A stretch of 64,000 nt of DNA. Source: Saxidomus purpurata. Lineage: Eukaryota > Mollusca > Bivalvia > Venerida > Veneridae. This document shows, one piece after another, positions 36,301 through 46,353 of the stretch (position 1 is the stretch's first letter; each line of letters opens with the position of its first letter). The DNA is taken from assembly GCA_022818135.1 (NCBI GenBank), contig JAFMSR010000019.1:4973685-5037684 (forward strand), read 5' to 3'. Both the position numbers and the translations under genes were made by a program. The notes below the pieces were generated by a model that saw nothing but the letters and a program-made list of their open reading frames with translations, had not been told where the DNA came from and ran no database searches.

Positions 36301-39300
36301 CTAAACGGTGCTCTCCGGTCACGCTGTTGGTTGCCAGGCATCTGTATGATTTTCCAGCCACTGCATCTGACTTAATGACATTGAGGAATCGTAGCCTTCC
36401 TGGCAATAGTAAAATGTTTATTTACCGGAATGGAAAAATGTGAACACAATTCTGAGTAGTGTGACATCACAAGGTTTTTTTTCAGCGAGAAAATTTACGT
36501 TTCTGTTACATATATAAATGGCTGTTTTATTGCATATCCGAACATAAATTTCTCCGACACTTTTAGTGAAATTCCGTTTCTCTATATCCATGAAAGAAAT
36601 TGAGAGTGCTGGAATCTCTCGTTTCAATAGACGGATGCGATTTGGTAGTTCTGCATTGGGAATTGATTCATACAAGCACTTCCGACGCGTTCGATTTTAA
36701 AAGCTTTTTCAGTTCTTGGAATCAATTACATGTATTTCAATTCCAGATTTCAAGCAGAATTGATGCAGTCACGTGATCAGCGTGCAGCAGCGTGATCTTA
36801 GCATGTGGAAGAAATTTAGTGCATCTTTTATATATTATTTCATTGATACATTTTATCAATAGTGCTTTATTGTTTAAAAACAGTTTGGTCTTTTTGAGTA
36901 TCTACTCGTTAAAGGAATCGTTCGACTTAGAATCAGTTCTGCCACATGACATTCTAATTTTAGAAGCACCAAATCGCACCCGTCTTATATAGTAGTCAAT
37001 GAATCGACTGTAACGGAATGGATCCCTTTGGGTGACTTATCCGTTTGACGATATTCGTCCAAATGGAACTTGAGCAACGGAATGGATCGGCGGTTTTCTT
37101 CATGCATATTAGCAGCGGACATTCATAAATAGTTCTTGGTGCCGAGCAAGTCATGATGAGGTCATAATCGCTTTGAACTAGTGATTCTTTCCATACACGC
37201 CTCAGAACACGCGCGTGAAAACATGAATCATTATAAAAGCAGTATTTCCTGTCTGTCCAAGCATCGACGCAGATGTGATTCACTTCGTTGTTTTAGTAAT
37301 TATGATAGAAATTTACAAACCATCGGAATCCATTAATATTCTTTTGGTATTGCGGACATCTTGCCACGAATTGTTCCCAGCCAGAACCCATTGTAAAGCA
37401 GCCGGCGGTGTACTCCGTGGGTAGTAACATGGCAGTGTGACAGGTGATCCTATATATGCTCTGTTAACCTGGGGGAAAAATGTTATATTATTTACACACG
37501 CTGAATATTTTACAATCTTGAGTTGTATTTGTTTTCCGGACTAACTTGACGGAATTTAGCCTCTGTTCCTGTATGCCCTTTCGTCGTAGCTACTTCAATA
37601 CTCTCCAGAAAGCTTAAAATACAATTGAATGAATACTGTAAATCTGCTAACATTCCCGGGACCAAAATTTTGCGGTTTGTGAACAGGCAGACTTATTTGC
37701 GAATTTAGAGAGCTCTCTAATAGTACATATACGTGAAGTTAATCTTTCGCTAGATTTTTAAATCAGCTAAATGGTCTCAAGGTATTCGTTATAAACGGAG
37801 TTCGCTATATACATGGTAAGTTATAGCCTCGTCATTACCATTGGCGGAGTATTTGGATACGTCATAAATTTAGCCGTTACTATGGATACAAATCTTGAAG
37901 CCGACACTCCATACCCATTGTTTGCGAAGCATTGGTAAACTCCCTCATCCTTCTCGTCGTGGCTGACAAAGTGGAGTGAACCTTCATCTTTCTTTTGAAC
38001 TATCCTCCCATCATTTCCAGAAGGACTGAATACACCTCCATTTAATTTCCAGTGATATCTAAAAATAGAATGGCATACACAATGTATAACTGACTTCATT
38101 TTTGAAAAAAAAACGACACTTTTACTTTATCTTCAATGTAAATAGATTAAAGTTTTATTATCTTTTAACTTTAACAATGTTACTGGTCGTTAGTGGTAAA
38201 ATTCATCGGAAAATCCCGGATGTGACGTCACACTAAAACCTCCTATTTAAATCTACATAGTTATGAGTTTGTCGAGAAACGTAATCGGAGCGATCGTCCG
38301 GGATAATTGGAAAGTTCACCATGTTGTTCGTGATGGATAAAGTCAGGCTGACGAATATCTAAGCATTTCAGCTGTTCAGAGACAGATAAATATCAGAGGT
38401 AGATCGTTGCTACGAGTCCGGAAATGAAAGGAAAAGACGCCTTTCCGGTGCCATTTTCGAACAGGCGCTTTCTAAATACCGTTGCATCACGAGATTATGC
38501 GAGAAAAAGAAAAACTTGCAATCTCTATTATTTAATACGTCTCTGAACTGTTCGACCACCCCAGAAATGAAGAAGTTATAAAGTGCAGGCTTTTCACGGT
38601 GGGGAATCACATGATCAAAATATTTTCTAAACAAAAGTAAATGCTAAAAAATAATGAAAGCCGTTTAGTTGTAAATATAAAATGTAGCCTATCATATGAC
38701 AATATTAACGTATTCTAGAAAAACACAGGTCTCAATCACAGTCACCCTCTGATTGTGCGGTACACTTCAAAACTAGATTAGTTCAGTGTCTTGAAGTGTT
38801 CAACACTATCGGAAGGAGACTATGATTGAGACCTGTGTATTTCTTGAATACCTTAATATTGCCATATGATAGGCTACATTTCATTTTTATAGCTAAACAG
38901 CTTTCATTATCTTTGAACATTTTTCATTCGTGGCTTTTTCTGTTTAAAAAGTTCTTTCAGTTCTTAGCAGCCAATACCCATAGTACTATTTAAACTTGCC
39001 TCATTGGTGTAAATATTTCTTGGCACTTATTTTTTCTGTATTAACAGGCGAACACGGTTAATTACACTTTATGTGCCAGGCATCATTAAACAGAAACTCA
39101 AACCGGTCTTTAGCAGCCGGCGAACGGGTGCATAAAAGTTTCACTTAAGGGAGGCAAATGTGTAATACATGTACATGTACACGTATTTCCATATAAAAAT
39201 TCCAACTGACATACAATACAACTGACTGCGTAAGACAGTTGCCTGCTTTCTTTTCTGCCTAACCACTAAATAGATGATTAATGGTTCTTGTCATGAGCAC

Positions 39301-39775
39301 GAGGTTCAGATCGAAATATCCGTCACCGAGGGTAACTGTTTTGGCTGGAACGAGGCTCTGCTCTGAACCAAATGCCTCATGATTGAAACTTTTTCTTGCA
39401 TACCGTCGTGCACTTAAAAGTAGATTTCTAAATGCAAACTTTTCAAAATGATTAATTATCATGATCTATTAAATACAAACGATATCAAGACGCTGTGTTT
39501 GGGAAAGCGTCTTCACACTGTTTATAACGTTACGTCGCAAGTAATTCACGAGAGTCGTCTGGCATATGAGGGGTGCCAGACCGATTTTTCTGGCATAGGT
39601 AAAATCACCGGAAATGCCGATCCGATATGTCAGAATAAACTGTATGAGACTTACACTGGATCTGGAGTCCCCTGGGCAATACAAGGGATTTCGAACGACT
39701 GGCCGGTGGCAACGTAAATCACGTCCTTGTCAGATTGCGTCACAATTTTCGGAGGGCGGTAATTTACCTGGTCAC
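30267..39775 (-). CDS. L1CAM/neuroglian-like immunoglobulin-superfamily protein, partial
   Basis: Predicted cell-adhesion ectodomain. Exons in transcript order: 39775-39655 (Ig1a, PPKIVTQSDKDVIYVATGQS), 38058-37839 (Ig1b, DEGVYQCFANNGYG), 37468-37321 (Ig2a, GSPVTLPCYYPRS), 36399-36268 (Ig2b, YRCLATNSVTGEH), 32765-32575 (Ig3b, DAGGYECMGINSES), 32188-32054 (Ig4a, APYWKVKPTDVNAVVNGTAT), 30430-30267 (Ig4b, IQCNISNKHGYLFADVYLNV). GT-AG signals and phases agree at every join except around the missing first half of Ig3, which I could not find between 36268 and 32765. Two exons per Ig domain and the phrases QCFA, AAPYW and QCN.SNKHGY are characteristic of the L1 family. In Ig4a the B-strand Cys is Ala (FLARAEG), although its partner Cys in Ig4b is kept. 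Exon Ig4b runs into a stop (TAA, 30269-30267) inside a minisatellite. A donor at GAT|GTGTAC (about 30286) would be the alternative. No signal-peptide exon, Ig5-6, fibronectin domains or membrane segment was found. Confidence 0.78.
30800..31583 (+). mobile_element. Hairpin-ended element with 136-bp tandem repeats
   Basis: Ends TACCCCCCGAACA (30800) and TGTTCGGGGGGTA (to 31583) are inverted repeats. About five ~136-bp units follow (GGACCATGCACAACTAGGCA ... GTGACCTTTGACCTAGAGAC), then GACGGACAGACGGACGGACA. The right end is itself a hairpin (CCCCCCTAACACTTTGTGTT). It sits in the Ig gene intron before Ig4b and fits the pearl-like bivalve architecture. Confidence 0.7.
31638..32030. repeat. ~55-bp minisatellite, 7 units, 22 bp from a splice donor
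   Basis: Units TAATAATTAAGTAAGAAGTT, AGTAGTGTTAATACTTAAAA, GTTATCTCGCAGG. The array edge at 32030 is only ~22 bp from the donor GT (32053-32052, minus) of Ig4a. Confidence 0.88.
32801..32973. mobile_element. Pogo/Tigger-like MITE, copy 1
   Basis: TIRs CAGTGAACTCCGTATATAAC and GTTATATACGGAACTTACTG. The CAGT end and the 'tataacgaactc' phrase are typical of pogo-type elements. It is ~36 bp from the Ig3b exon acceptor. Confidence 0.75.
33005..33180. mobile_element. Pogo/Tigger-like MITE, copy 2, TA target duplication
   Basis: CAGTAAACTCCGTATATAAC to GTTATAAACGGAACATACTG, flanked by TA on both sides. Confidence 0.82.
33181..33779. other. Intronic, no feature
   Basis: Intron of the Ig gene between Ig2b and Ig3b, where the first half of Ig3 was expected. 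The minus-strand ORF 33295-33110 has no Ig motif. Confidence 0.45.
33780..34675 (-). mobile_element. Pearl/Helentron-like element, copy 2 (inverse)
   Basis: Same ends as 12031-12620: AACCAGGTTTTC palindrome at 33780-33810, and GAAAACCTGGTT followed by hairpin GTGACAATTTCCTGTCAC (34654-34671). The interior holds three ~140-bp units (GCAACTCCTCCTACATTTCT, GATTTCAACCAAACTTTCAC) and a CGTCCGTCCGTCCG stretch. Confidence 0.68.
34676..35943. other. Intronic; one unassigned ORF
   Basis: 35532-35807 (plus) encodes 91 residues of ordinary-looking composition (VFIEGEVHAIVAGLRRSS, DLSQADVYYGLTTLNYARL). I do not recognise it, and it is antisense to the Ig gene. The rest shows nothing. Confidence 0.3.
35944..36112. 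mobile_element. Pogo/Tigger-like MITE, copy 3 (degraded)
   Basis: CAATAAACTCCGTATATAAC at the left; inner TTTCGTTATATCCGGTGTCG near the right. The end is eroded. Confidence 0.65.
36420..37320. other. Intron between Ig2a and Ig2b
   Basis: Two minus-strand ORFs of 85 and 95 codons (36675-36418, 37283-36996) carry no recognised domain. AACGGAATGGATC is present twice (about 37013 and 37078). Confidence 0.35.
37776..37813. repeat. Pogo-like MITE fragment
   Basis: TTCGTTATAAACGGAGTTCG is a short remnant of the family at 33005, ending 25 bp from the Ig1b exon. Confidence 0.5.
38653..38908. mobile_element. Fold-back MITE with ~90-bp arms
   Basis: Arms 38653-38743 and 38818-38908 are long inverted copies (GTAGCCTATCATATGACAAT, ACACAGGTCTCAATCA) around a 74-bp loop that holds its own small hairpin (CACTTCAA/TTGAAGTG). 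It lies in the intron between Ig1a and Ig1b. Confidence 0.88.
39270..39645 (-). repeat. Dispersed repeat, family A (inverse copy)
   Basis: Complement of 9640-10020, including GTCATGAGCACGAGGTTCAG and ACTTTTTCTTGCATACCGTC. Confidence 0.65.
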
Positions 39776-40915
39776 CTGCAAATACAGAAAAACAATTATC
39801 GTTAGCACACCTTCAAAAAAATAAAATCAAAATATATTAGTTCATGGACTGAAGAAACGTGTTAAATAAACACAATTTCATAATTCATTCGAATAATTAT
39901 GATGATACCAATAATTGCAAGATTTGGTAGATTGTTTCCCTTTATTATCTGTCGTCCTCGCTTAGATAAAGAGCACAATATTAGCATTTTCAAAAGACTA
40001 TTGGATCAAAGTAGAGTGGTACATATGTAAGTTACGGATATAAGATAAAAGTCTGCATTATATGAATTTATTCTAATATCCTTTACAGTTATTATTAAAA
40101 TAATTTTTATTAATTTTAAAACTATAAAATATTAGACGTTAATTTCTTCTTGCAATATGGTAGAGCTTCGCAAATAAATACCCAAACTAGACAAATGCGG
40201 GGAAAACTCGGCCAATACGGGAAAAACACGGCCAATTTGGGAAAATCTCGGCCATTACAAGATCTAGGCAATCAGATTTGACGATTTGCTCGGCCAATAC
40301 GGGACGCGATTTTTAAACAACTGCATTGAATCTAGCATTTTTTTATACGATTTTGTTAAAATGGAAGCTTTTTTTCTTTTTTCTTTTCTTTGTTATTGGG
40401 CTTCAGCCCAATTCTCGGCTTCGCACATCCGGGTACTGATAAATTATTTACATTCGGGAAAGGTCATTCCTCGGCTTTCATCGCTGGTCTCTATACATCT
40501 TTAATTTCAAAATGTACAAAAACCAAAAATATAAAATGAAAGGAAACGACAGTCTACCATAAGCTTGTAACCATCAAATTGGATTTATAAAATAATTGTA
40601 TGTTGTTAAAAGCTTTTTGTTTCGTTTCAAATAAATCTAAACTTTCATATGAGTCTATGGTAAAGACCGAGTTTCACCTTTTACCGAATGAAGAAATAAA
40701 TGCGACCTGATAATCCGATTAGTTAACTGGTCAGTATGACGTCACGGCGAAGCCGAGAATACCAAGACCAATACATCAATCTATTACATGCAATTCTATT
40801 ATAGTATTAATATCATAACAATGTGATACTAATACATTGTAACATAATATGACAAACAAACAAAACTATAATCCAAATTTATCAGCGTTTTTGCTATGAA
40901 ATCTCGCATCGCTTA
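39776..40915. other. Intergenic or 5' intron of the Ig gene
   Basis: No signal-peptide exon for the Ig gene was recognised. 40195-40315 contains three short repeats of GGCCAATACGGGAAAA. 40396-40420 and 40745-40765 share an inverted CTCGGCTTCGC phrase. Confidence 0.4.
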
Positions 40916-40920
40916 ATTAA

Positions 40921-40930
40921 TTTATTTATT
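40921..40930 (-). terminator. Polyadenylation signal of the Ly6 gene
   Basis: AATAAATAAA on the minus strand, about 20 nt after the stop codon; a likely but very proximal cleavage signal. Confidence 0.5.
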
Positions 40931-40949
40931 AATTAATTAATTAGTCAAG

Positions 40950-42987
40950 TTAAGTGGCATCGTATGTCGTACCGCACAATTTAAGGTTACAGTCGTACAC
41001 GCCTTCACAACATTTTGAACATGTTAACTGTTCGGCGGTAGGCATATTTCTGCGTCTTCTTCCAACCAGTGTGAATGGAACTGTTTGATAAGGGCACATC
41101 TGAAATCATGCAAACTAGCCTCTGAATTTTTTTTATTTTTTTTTTGGATATGACCCTCTAATAATAAGAGGTTACAGTGATTTCAGCGACTCTAACAACT
41201 CGGCCACGAAGGTGGACTCATTTTGCTCTTATTAATTCGCGTACCTTCTTATTATATTTGAATTGCATATGGCGCCTTGAATGTAGTGACTGATATATTA
41301 TTGTTGTATTTGCCAAATGCATTAAGCATATAAAAAGGCCAACTTATTTTACAATTGCCAATTTGTACAAAACAATAAACTCCGTATATAACGAACCATT
41401 TGGGTCCATTAAAATTGTTCTTTATATCCGAAGTTTGTTATATCCATTTGCAAATTAATTTAATTTTCGGTTTTCGACCATAAATAACGATATCAGGATT
41501 CATTTGGTACTCCAATAAAACTTACTAGATCGAGATAATATTGAGTACCAGGTAACTACTCACGCACAATATACTAAAACATCAGACAAGAAAGAAACAA
41601 ACAAGGCATTAGTCAATCAGAATGTTTCCGGTATGTTAATGTTAAAGTCCCATTGTCACTTTTGTTATTGAATAAATGAATGTTGCATCGACTTCCAATG
41701 TCATATAGCGCGCATTGACATCTTTGTTAAACATGCATGAACGTCGTTAAGTGTTGAAACGATGTGTGTTGCACTAGCGTGCGGCAACCTCTTTGGTAGT
41801 TTGAGTCACAACGTGCATGGCTTTTTACCATGTCTGCAGGGACCTGACAGCTCACCAAGCCCATTTAGTCGCCTTTTACGATACGAGCAGGGTGTCATCC
41901 ACGGTGGTTACAATTCTGGCACCTACGCACTAACCCCCAACTGTATGCAAAATCAATTGTAGCTTTTTTATTACCAAGCAAGATTTCTAACCGACAGAAC
42001 TGATCGTACAAAAAACATTCCGAAAGTTGTTTTATTTAATTGTAAGTACATGCTATAAACATAACCCTCTATTTACTAATAATATTGAAAACAGTAAGAA
42101 ATGCTTTGTGACAATGCTTTTTTGTGAAGAAGAGACAAAAATACGAAAGATTTATGTCAACATTGTTTGAGTAAACTGAAGACAGCTCTATTATTATTCT
42201 ATTCACAATTCATTATTCTATATATGAGCATCTAAAATGATACTGGAATTTAAAGGTAGTACAATGTATACTGTGACTTTTTTCTAATAACTTCCACTTA
42301 CGTCTTTTTCTCTGCACCCACCGCTGTACAAGACTTGTCTTCGTTCCGTCACGTACTTTTCCATAAAACACACCTAACAGAAGAATGGTATACAGTTACA
42401 GACTAATGTTACGGTTAATATATAGTTTTGCAGACCTGTTAAAAAAGTGATATTGACAATACGCGACAATATTACAGAAACAACGTCGGTCTATACGTAC
42501 TTTTTTTGGATCCGGCACGTGATCGCTATAGACCAATCAGGACTGAGTATTTATGACAGGTATACGATATACATGAAATTGAAAAATGTTGGTTTGAAGC
42601 ACACGCAAAGGTTTTCCCTTTTGATACCCTTGTCACTAGAGTGTGTGAAGTATGACGGACTATATTATATGATTGTGCATGAAAAGTAATAAACCTGGTT
42701 TATTCCACAATCTACTGATGTAACACATTGGCTCAAAGCCTGAACTTTGTCACAAGATTTGCAATGTAGCCCGGAACACACGACACGGGCACCTGAAAAA
42801 GACAGGGTAAAGCATGTAACACTAAGATTGGTAATTCATGCAAACAAGAAACTGCTAAGGTGAAGCAACTCATGTCGATCGAAATCTACAATGTAGTTAA
42901 TTTGTAAATATTATTTAAAAGTATTTTATACTTACAGAACAGCATGCACAATATTCTCAAAATGGATGTAACCTTCGCTTGAATCAT
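40950..42987 (-). CDS. Ly6/uPAR-domain (three-finger) secreted protein, complete
   Basis: Predicted small secreted protein of 123 residues with the three-finger Ly6/uPAR fold. Exons: 42987-42936 (MIQAKVTSILRILCMLF, signal peptide), 42792-42695 (LHCKSCDKVQALSQC), 42373-42302 (VCFMEKYVTERRQVLYSGGC), 41099-40950 (MCPYQTVPFTLVG to stop). Donors and acceptors are GT-AG (GTAAGT twice); intron phases are 1, 0, 0 and the frame is unbroken. The mature part has twelve cysteines in the spacing of an LU domain, ending TCSKCCEGVYDCNLKLCG. That ending includes the CC-x5-CN signature, close to the family's usual CC-x4-CN. No hydrophobic tail follows, so a GPI anchor is unlikely and secretion is inferred. 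An acceptor (ATTTTACATTTACAG) lies three bases before the ATG, so the 5' UTR is mostly in an upstream exon. Function unknown: such proteins in animals act as receptor modulators, ligands or matrix proteins. Confidence 0.85.
41372..41450. mobile_element. Pogo-like MITE, truncated copy
   Basis: CAATAAACTCCGTATATAAC to GTTTGTTATATCCAT, the left half only, in the last Ly6 intron. Confidence 0.6.
41790..41945 (+). repeat. Dispersed repeat with GTCGCCTTTTACGA core
   Basis: CCCATTTAGTCGCCTTTTAC GATACGAGCAGG matches a phrase I associate with dispersed repeats of many marine invertebrates. The ORF 41762-41962 is its shadow. Confidence 0.4.
42060..42250 (-). repeat. Dispersed repeat, family B (copy)
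   Basis: Shares TTATGTCAACATTGTTT, the ATTATTCTAT phrases and the final GGAATTTAAAGG with 23000-23220. It is in the last Ly6 intron. Confidence 0.5.
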
Positions 42988-43109
42988 TTCTGTAAATGTA
43001 AAATTTTGAATATTGACCGTGCTCCGTATGCCGGAATTTCTTTCGCAGGACCACCTTTTCTTCTGCTTAGATTAATGTTTACAGAAGAAAATATACTTTA
43101 AATATTGTT

Positions 43110-43430
43110 TTACTTTCGCTCGCTAAAATGAACATACTCCTTACTTTCGCTCGCTAAAATGAACATACTCCTTACTTTCGCTCGCTAAAATGAACATACT
43201 GTTTACTTTCGCTCGCTAAAATGAACATACTCCTTACTTTCGCTCACTAAAATGAACATACTCCTTACTTTCGCTCACTAAAATGAACATACTCCTTACT
43301 TTCGCTCACTAAAATGAACATACTCCTTAATTTACTTTCGCTCACTAAAATGAACATATTCCTTACTTTCGCTCGCTAAAATGAACATATTGCTTACTTT
43401 CGTTCGCTAAAATGAACATACTCCTTACTT
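43110..43430. repeat. 31-bp minisatellite, about 10 units
   Basis: TTACTTTCGCTCGCTAAAAT GAACATACTCC repeated almost exactly. It lies in the first intron of the Ly6 gene, ~115 bp before the signal-peptide exon. Confidence 0.95.
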
Positions 43431-43920
43431 TTAAATCACAGTATCTATTGCATGTTTGTATTATGGCCACTACATATATTTATAGTTTTCTTATAATGGG
43501 GGTGGAACTAAACAGTGATCTTTCGGTAGTGGGGAAAAGTTAAAAGAAACAGTACTTCTCGAAATAACGTAATATTCTCAGAAACGATACTCTATCTATT
43601 ACTTATTGTACAAAAGTGGTGAAACAACATAATTTTAAATAATTATGTTTATCATAGAAATTAACTTTTAACACTCACCACTTGTTTTAGTTGGTAACTA
43701 AACTAATCCTGCAGTATGGTATAAGTGTGTAAATGATTCACATTTAACGATAAGACACAATGACGCACATATTTGGCATAACTCCCTTATCTTTATATTG
43801 CCTTTGAGAACAACACATGTTATTCGATTCTTTGTTATGAGTAATGACCAAAACAAATAAAATGAGACATTAGAAAATGATAAACATATACAAAAATGCA
43901 ATGAAATTGAAATTTATGAA
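43431..43920. other. First intron of the Ly6 gene, no feature
   Basis: AT-rich, no exon seen. Confidence 0.4.
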
Positions 43921-43926
43921 ACTTAC

Positions 43927-44050
43927 TTGAATATCGCGTCTCAATCGTCCAACGTTAATGTGTGTTTCGGATTGGTATTTATTTCCTCGATGTACGCAAA
44001 GATCCGTTCCGTCTATTTATTATCTTGCACATCCGGGTTTAACAGCGGTG
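43927..44050 (-). other. Candidate 5' UTR exon of the Ly6 gene
   Basis: Minus strand shows ATATTCAA|GTAAGTTTC, a near-consensus donor at 43926-43925, with CpG-containing sequence upstream (GAGACGCGAT, ACGTTGGACGATTG). The upstream limit is a guess. Confidence 0.45.
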
Positions 44051-44319
44051 AAATATTAAAACTTTTACTGTGTTGCACACAGAATTTTGTCTCTTATTTT
44101 TAAAAGCGTTTTAGGTGGAAAAACTTTGACAATATATCAAGCAGATGTAAGATGGGATACGTTCATGAGTTTACAATAGATATACGAAATGTACCAAAAA
44201 TCGAAGCCACACAGCAGAAACCGTCGGGTTCACATTTCTGCAACGAACTTCTCTAGACTAGTGATTTGATTGCATGAGTTTTGAGAAAAGTTAACAGCGA
44301 GGGTGTTTGGTCAGACCAT

Positions 44320-44471
44320 GATACAGACTTTGCTTTATATTTAAAAGCCCTGATAAGGGATAATGGCTTTAAATAATATAATTACCTTGCAGATTGATAC
44401 AGACTTTGCTTTATATTTAAAAGCCCTGATAAGGGATAATGGCTTTAAATAATATAATTACCTTGCAGATT
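44320..44471. repeat. Exact 76-bp tandem duplication
   Basis: 44320-44395 and 44396-44471 are identical (GATACAGACTTTGCTTTATA to CCTTGCAGATT). Either very recent or a duplicated assembly step. Confidence 0.95.
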
Positions 44472-44599
44472 GTTTAATATATAAGTTTTGGCGCGCACTT
44501 GAAGTTACAGAAAGAAAAATGAAAGAGCAAAGATATTCCTTTTTATATAGTCTGCAGTTTGCATAAATTTAAACGAAAATACCACTGTAATACGGTCAA

Positions 44600-44900
44600 T
44601 ATATTATACTGCTGGATTGTAACATGCTTAATGTATGTTCAATATTAGCTCCTTTTTAATAATTTGTAATTATGCTCTTACTTTGTACAATTATCTATTA
44701 TTTGCTAAAAATTATGTAAAGCAATTATATGCAATAAACTATTTGAATTGAAAATTGAATTGAATTGATTTATTGAAACATGAAAGCCCATAAGAATACA
44801 CATAATGATCAATGACATTCTCATTAAGCATAATACTTTACTATGCTAGACAGATGTGTTTTTTAACAATAGTTAAATAGTTGCACATATATATTATGCA
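44600..44900. repeat. Two LINE-type 3' tails meeting tail to tail
   Basis: The plus side ends TGCAATAAACTATTTGAATT followed by (ATTGA)n. The minus side reads GGGCTTTCATGTTTCAATAA followed by (ATTCA)n. Both look like L2/CR1-type 3' ends with short tandem tails. Confidence 0.5.
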
Positions 44901-45039
44901 TGTAAATGTATGTCATTGTGTAAATTTGATACGTCCTTTGTCTTTTTTTCAGGTTTGTCTACAGAAAGCAGCATTGTAAATATGATGTTATTATGGTTTT
45001 CTGTAAAATATCATAATGTGTTACCTTCTGAAAATATTA

Positions 45040-45135
45040 TTATTATTATTATCGTCGTCGTCATCATCATCATTAGAAGCAGCAATATAATCAGCATCAG
45101 CATCGTCATGATCATCATCATCATCATCATAAACA
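45040..45135. repeat. ATT/CGT/CAT trinucleotide microsatellite
   Basis: Runs of TTA, CGT and CAT triplets; the ORF through it is an artefact of triplet period. Confidence 0.9.
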
Positions 45136-45795
45136 GTTCTCTGATGTCGTTTACGTAACATTACTTTCAACCATTTTTAAAGTTATATAACCCTATTAGG
45201 CTATGGTCAAGATCAATACGGAACTCGCACTAAATACTTTGAAAACATGTAAATAAGAATTATGCCGAGTTATTTCTCTTATTGAAAGATATTAATTAAA
45301 ATATACCTATCAGAAAGTGTCGAGTCTCATTTTTTACTAAGATAGTCAAACAAGATTTTCAATGATTTTTTTTTCTATATTCAATGTCAATAAAATTCTG
45401 ATACATTTTAATATATTAATTTGTTTATAGATTTGTGAATGTTCATGTTCATGGAGTATAAATCAGTGATTAATGTCATTGTTTTGTTTATGGTGGTCAC
45501 TTTGAAGGGTATTATTAACAAGTAAAATTGAACCTAGTTCAATAGTGAACCTAGTCCAGTGGTGTTATAAATAAGTAAGTTTTACATGTTAGCGGTGATT
45601 AAAACTTGTTTTATATACATTTAATTCACATGACCCCCTTGTTTTCAAGTGCAACAGCTGTTTTTGTTCAAAGCTATTTTTAGACAACATTGGTCAGGCT
45701 ACGGCCCTTAAGAAATCACTTTTCAGAATCCTCATAAAATTGCCTACTAGGAACCAGTATTAGTTTATTTGGCGCTTTCCGTTACAATAAAACCC
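45136..45795. other. Intergenic, no feature
   Basis: AT-rich; a small AACCTAGTTCAATAGTGAACC palindromic stretch near 45530. No gene. Confidence 0.4.
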
Positions 45796-46144
45796 TACAC
45801 TGTAAAAAATAAGTGTTAATTATCTCTGAATATAGTGTAAACCAGCTTGGAAAATGGTGTTACCGTGTAAGTTACACCGTGTGCGAGTAGAGAATCACCT
45901 AGCTAAAACAACTTCAACGTACCCGGTTTATATGCTTGACAGAACGGGTACGCTGAAGCTTACTCCGTAGGGAAAGCGTACCAATAATCGTGCCAGGAAT
46001 CTGACACGCTCGCATTTCAGTATTTCATGAGCAATAAGTGAAAACAATAAATAATTTTATTGATCAGACCATAATCTTTTAATTTGCTAAATTTGAATAT
46101 CAAATTTTATCTATTTAACGTAAAGCTTTACAAAAGTTTCGAAC

Positions 46145-46190
46145 ATGTCAGAATTAAAAAATAAAAAAAAAAAAAAAAAAAAAAAATTAC
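46145..46190. repeat. Poly-A tract
   Basis: A24-type run at 46165-46187, possibly the tail of an old retroposed insert. Confidence 0.7.
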
Positions 46191-46205
46191 AAATTTTCAC
46201 CAATT

Positions 46206-46353
46206 GGCCGCCATCTTGCCGATTTGACAGTTATCACGTGACCGTTCCCAAGAACCTTTGGAAAGGGATCTCTGCGGGAAATCGCCGAAGGTTCCGATTG
46301 AGGTCACGGGGACAGTTTATTTATTTACATGAGCACGTGCGTTTTGGCGCGAA
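46206..46353. promoter_or_regulatory. Promoter-like cluster: YY1/TISU, E-box, E2F-type site
   Basis: Minus strand has GCAAGATGGCGGCC at 46219-46206, a full TISU/YY1 match. CACGTG is at 46235-46240 and GCACGTGC at 46333-46340. TTTGGCGCGAA is at 46343-46353. The stretch is GC-rich against AT-rich surroundings. No gene start was identified next to it, although ATGGCGGCCAATTG|GTGAAA could be a tiny first exon on the minus strand. Confidence 0.4.

Noticed and set aside
39775..42936. Ly6 signal-peptide exon spliced to the Ig gene as a shared first exon
   Set aside because: Phases allow it (both phase 1), but most secreted-protein signal exons end in phase 1, so this is no evidence by itself.
44910..45158. 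ORF rich in Ile/Val at 44910-45158
   Set aside because: Trinucleotide microsatellite read in frame.
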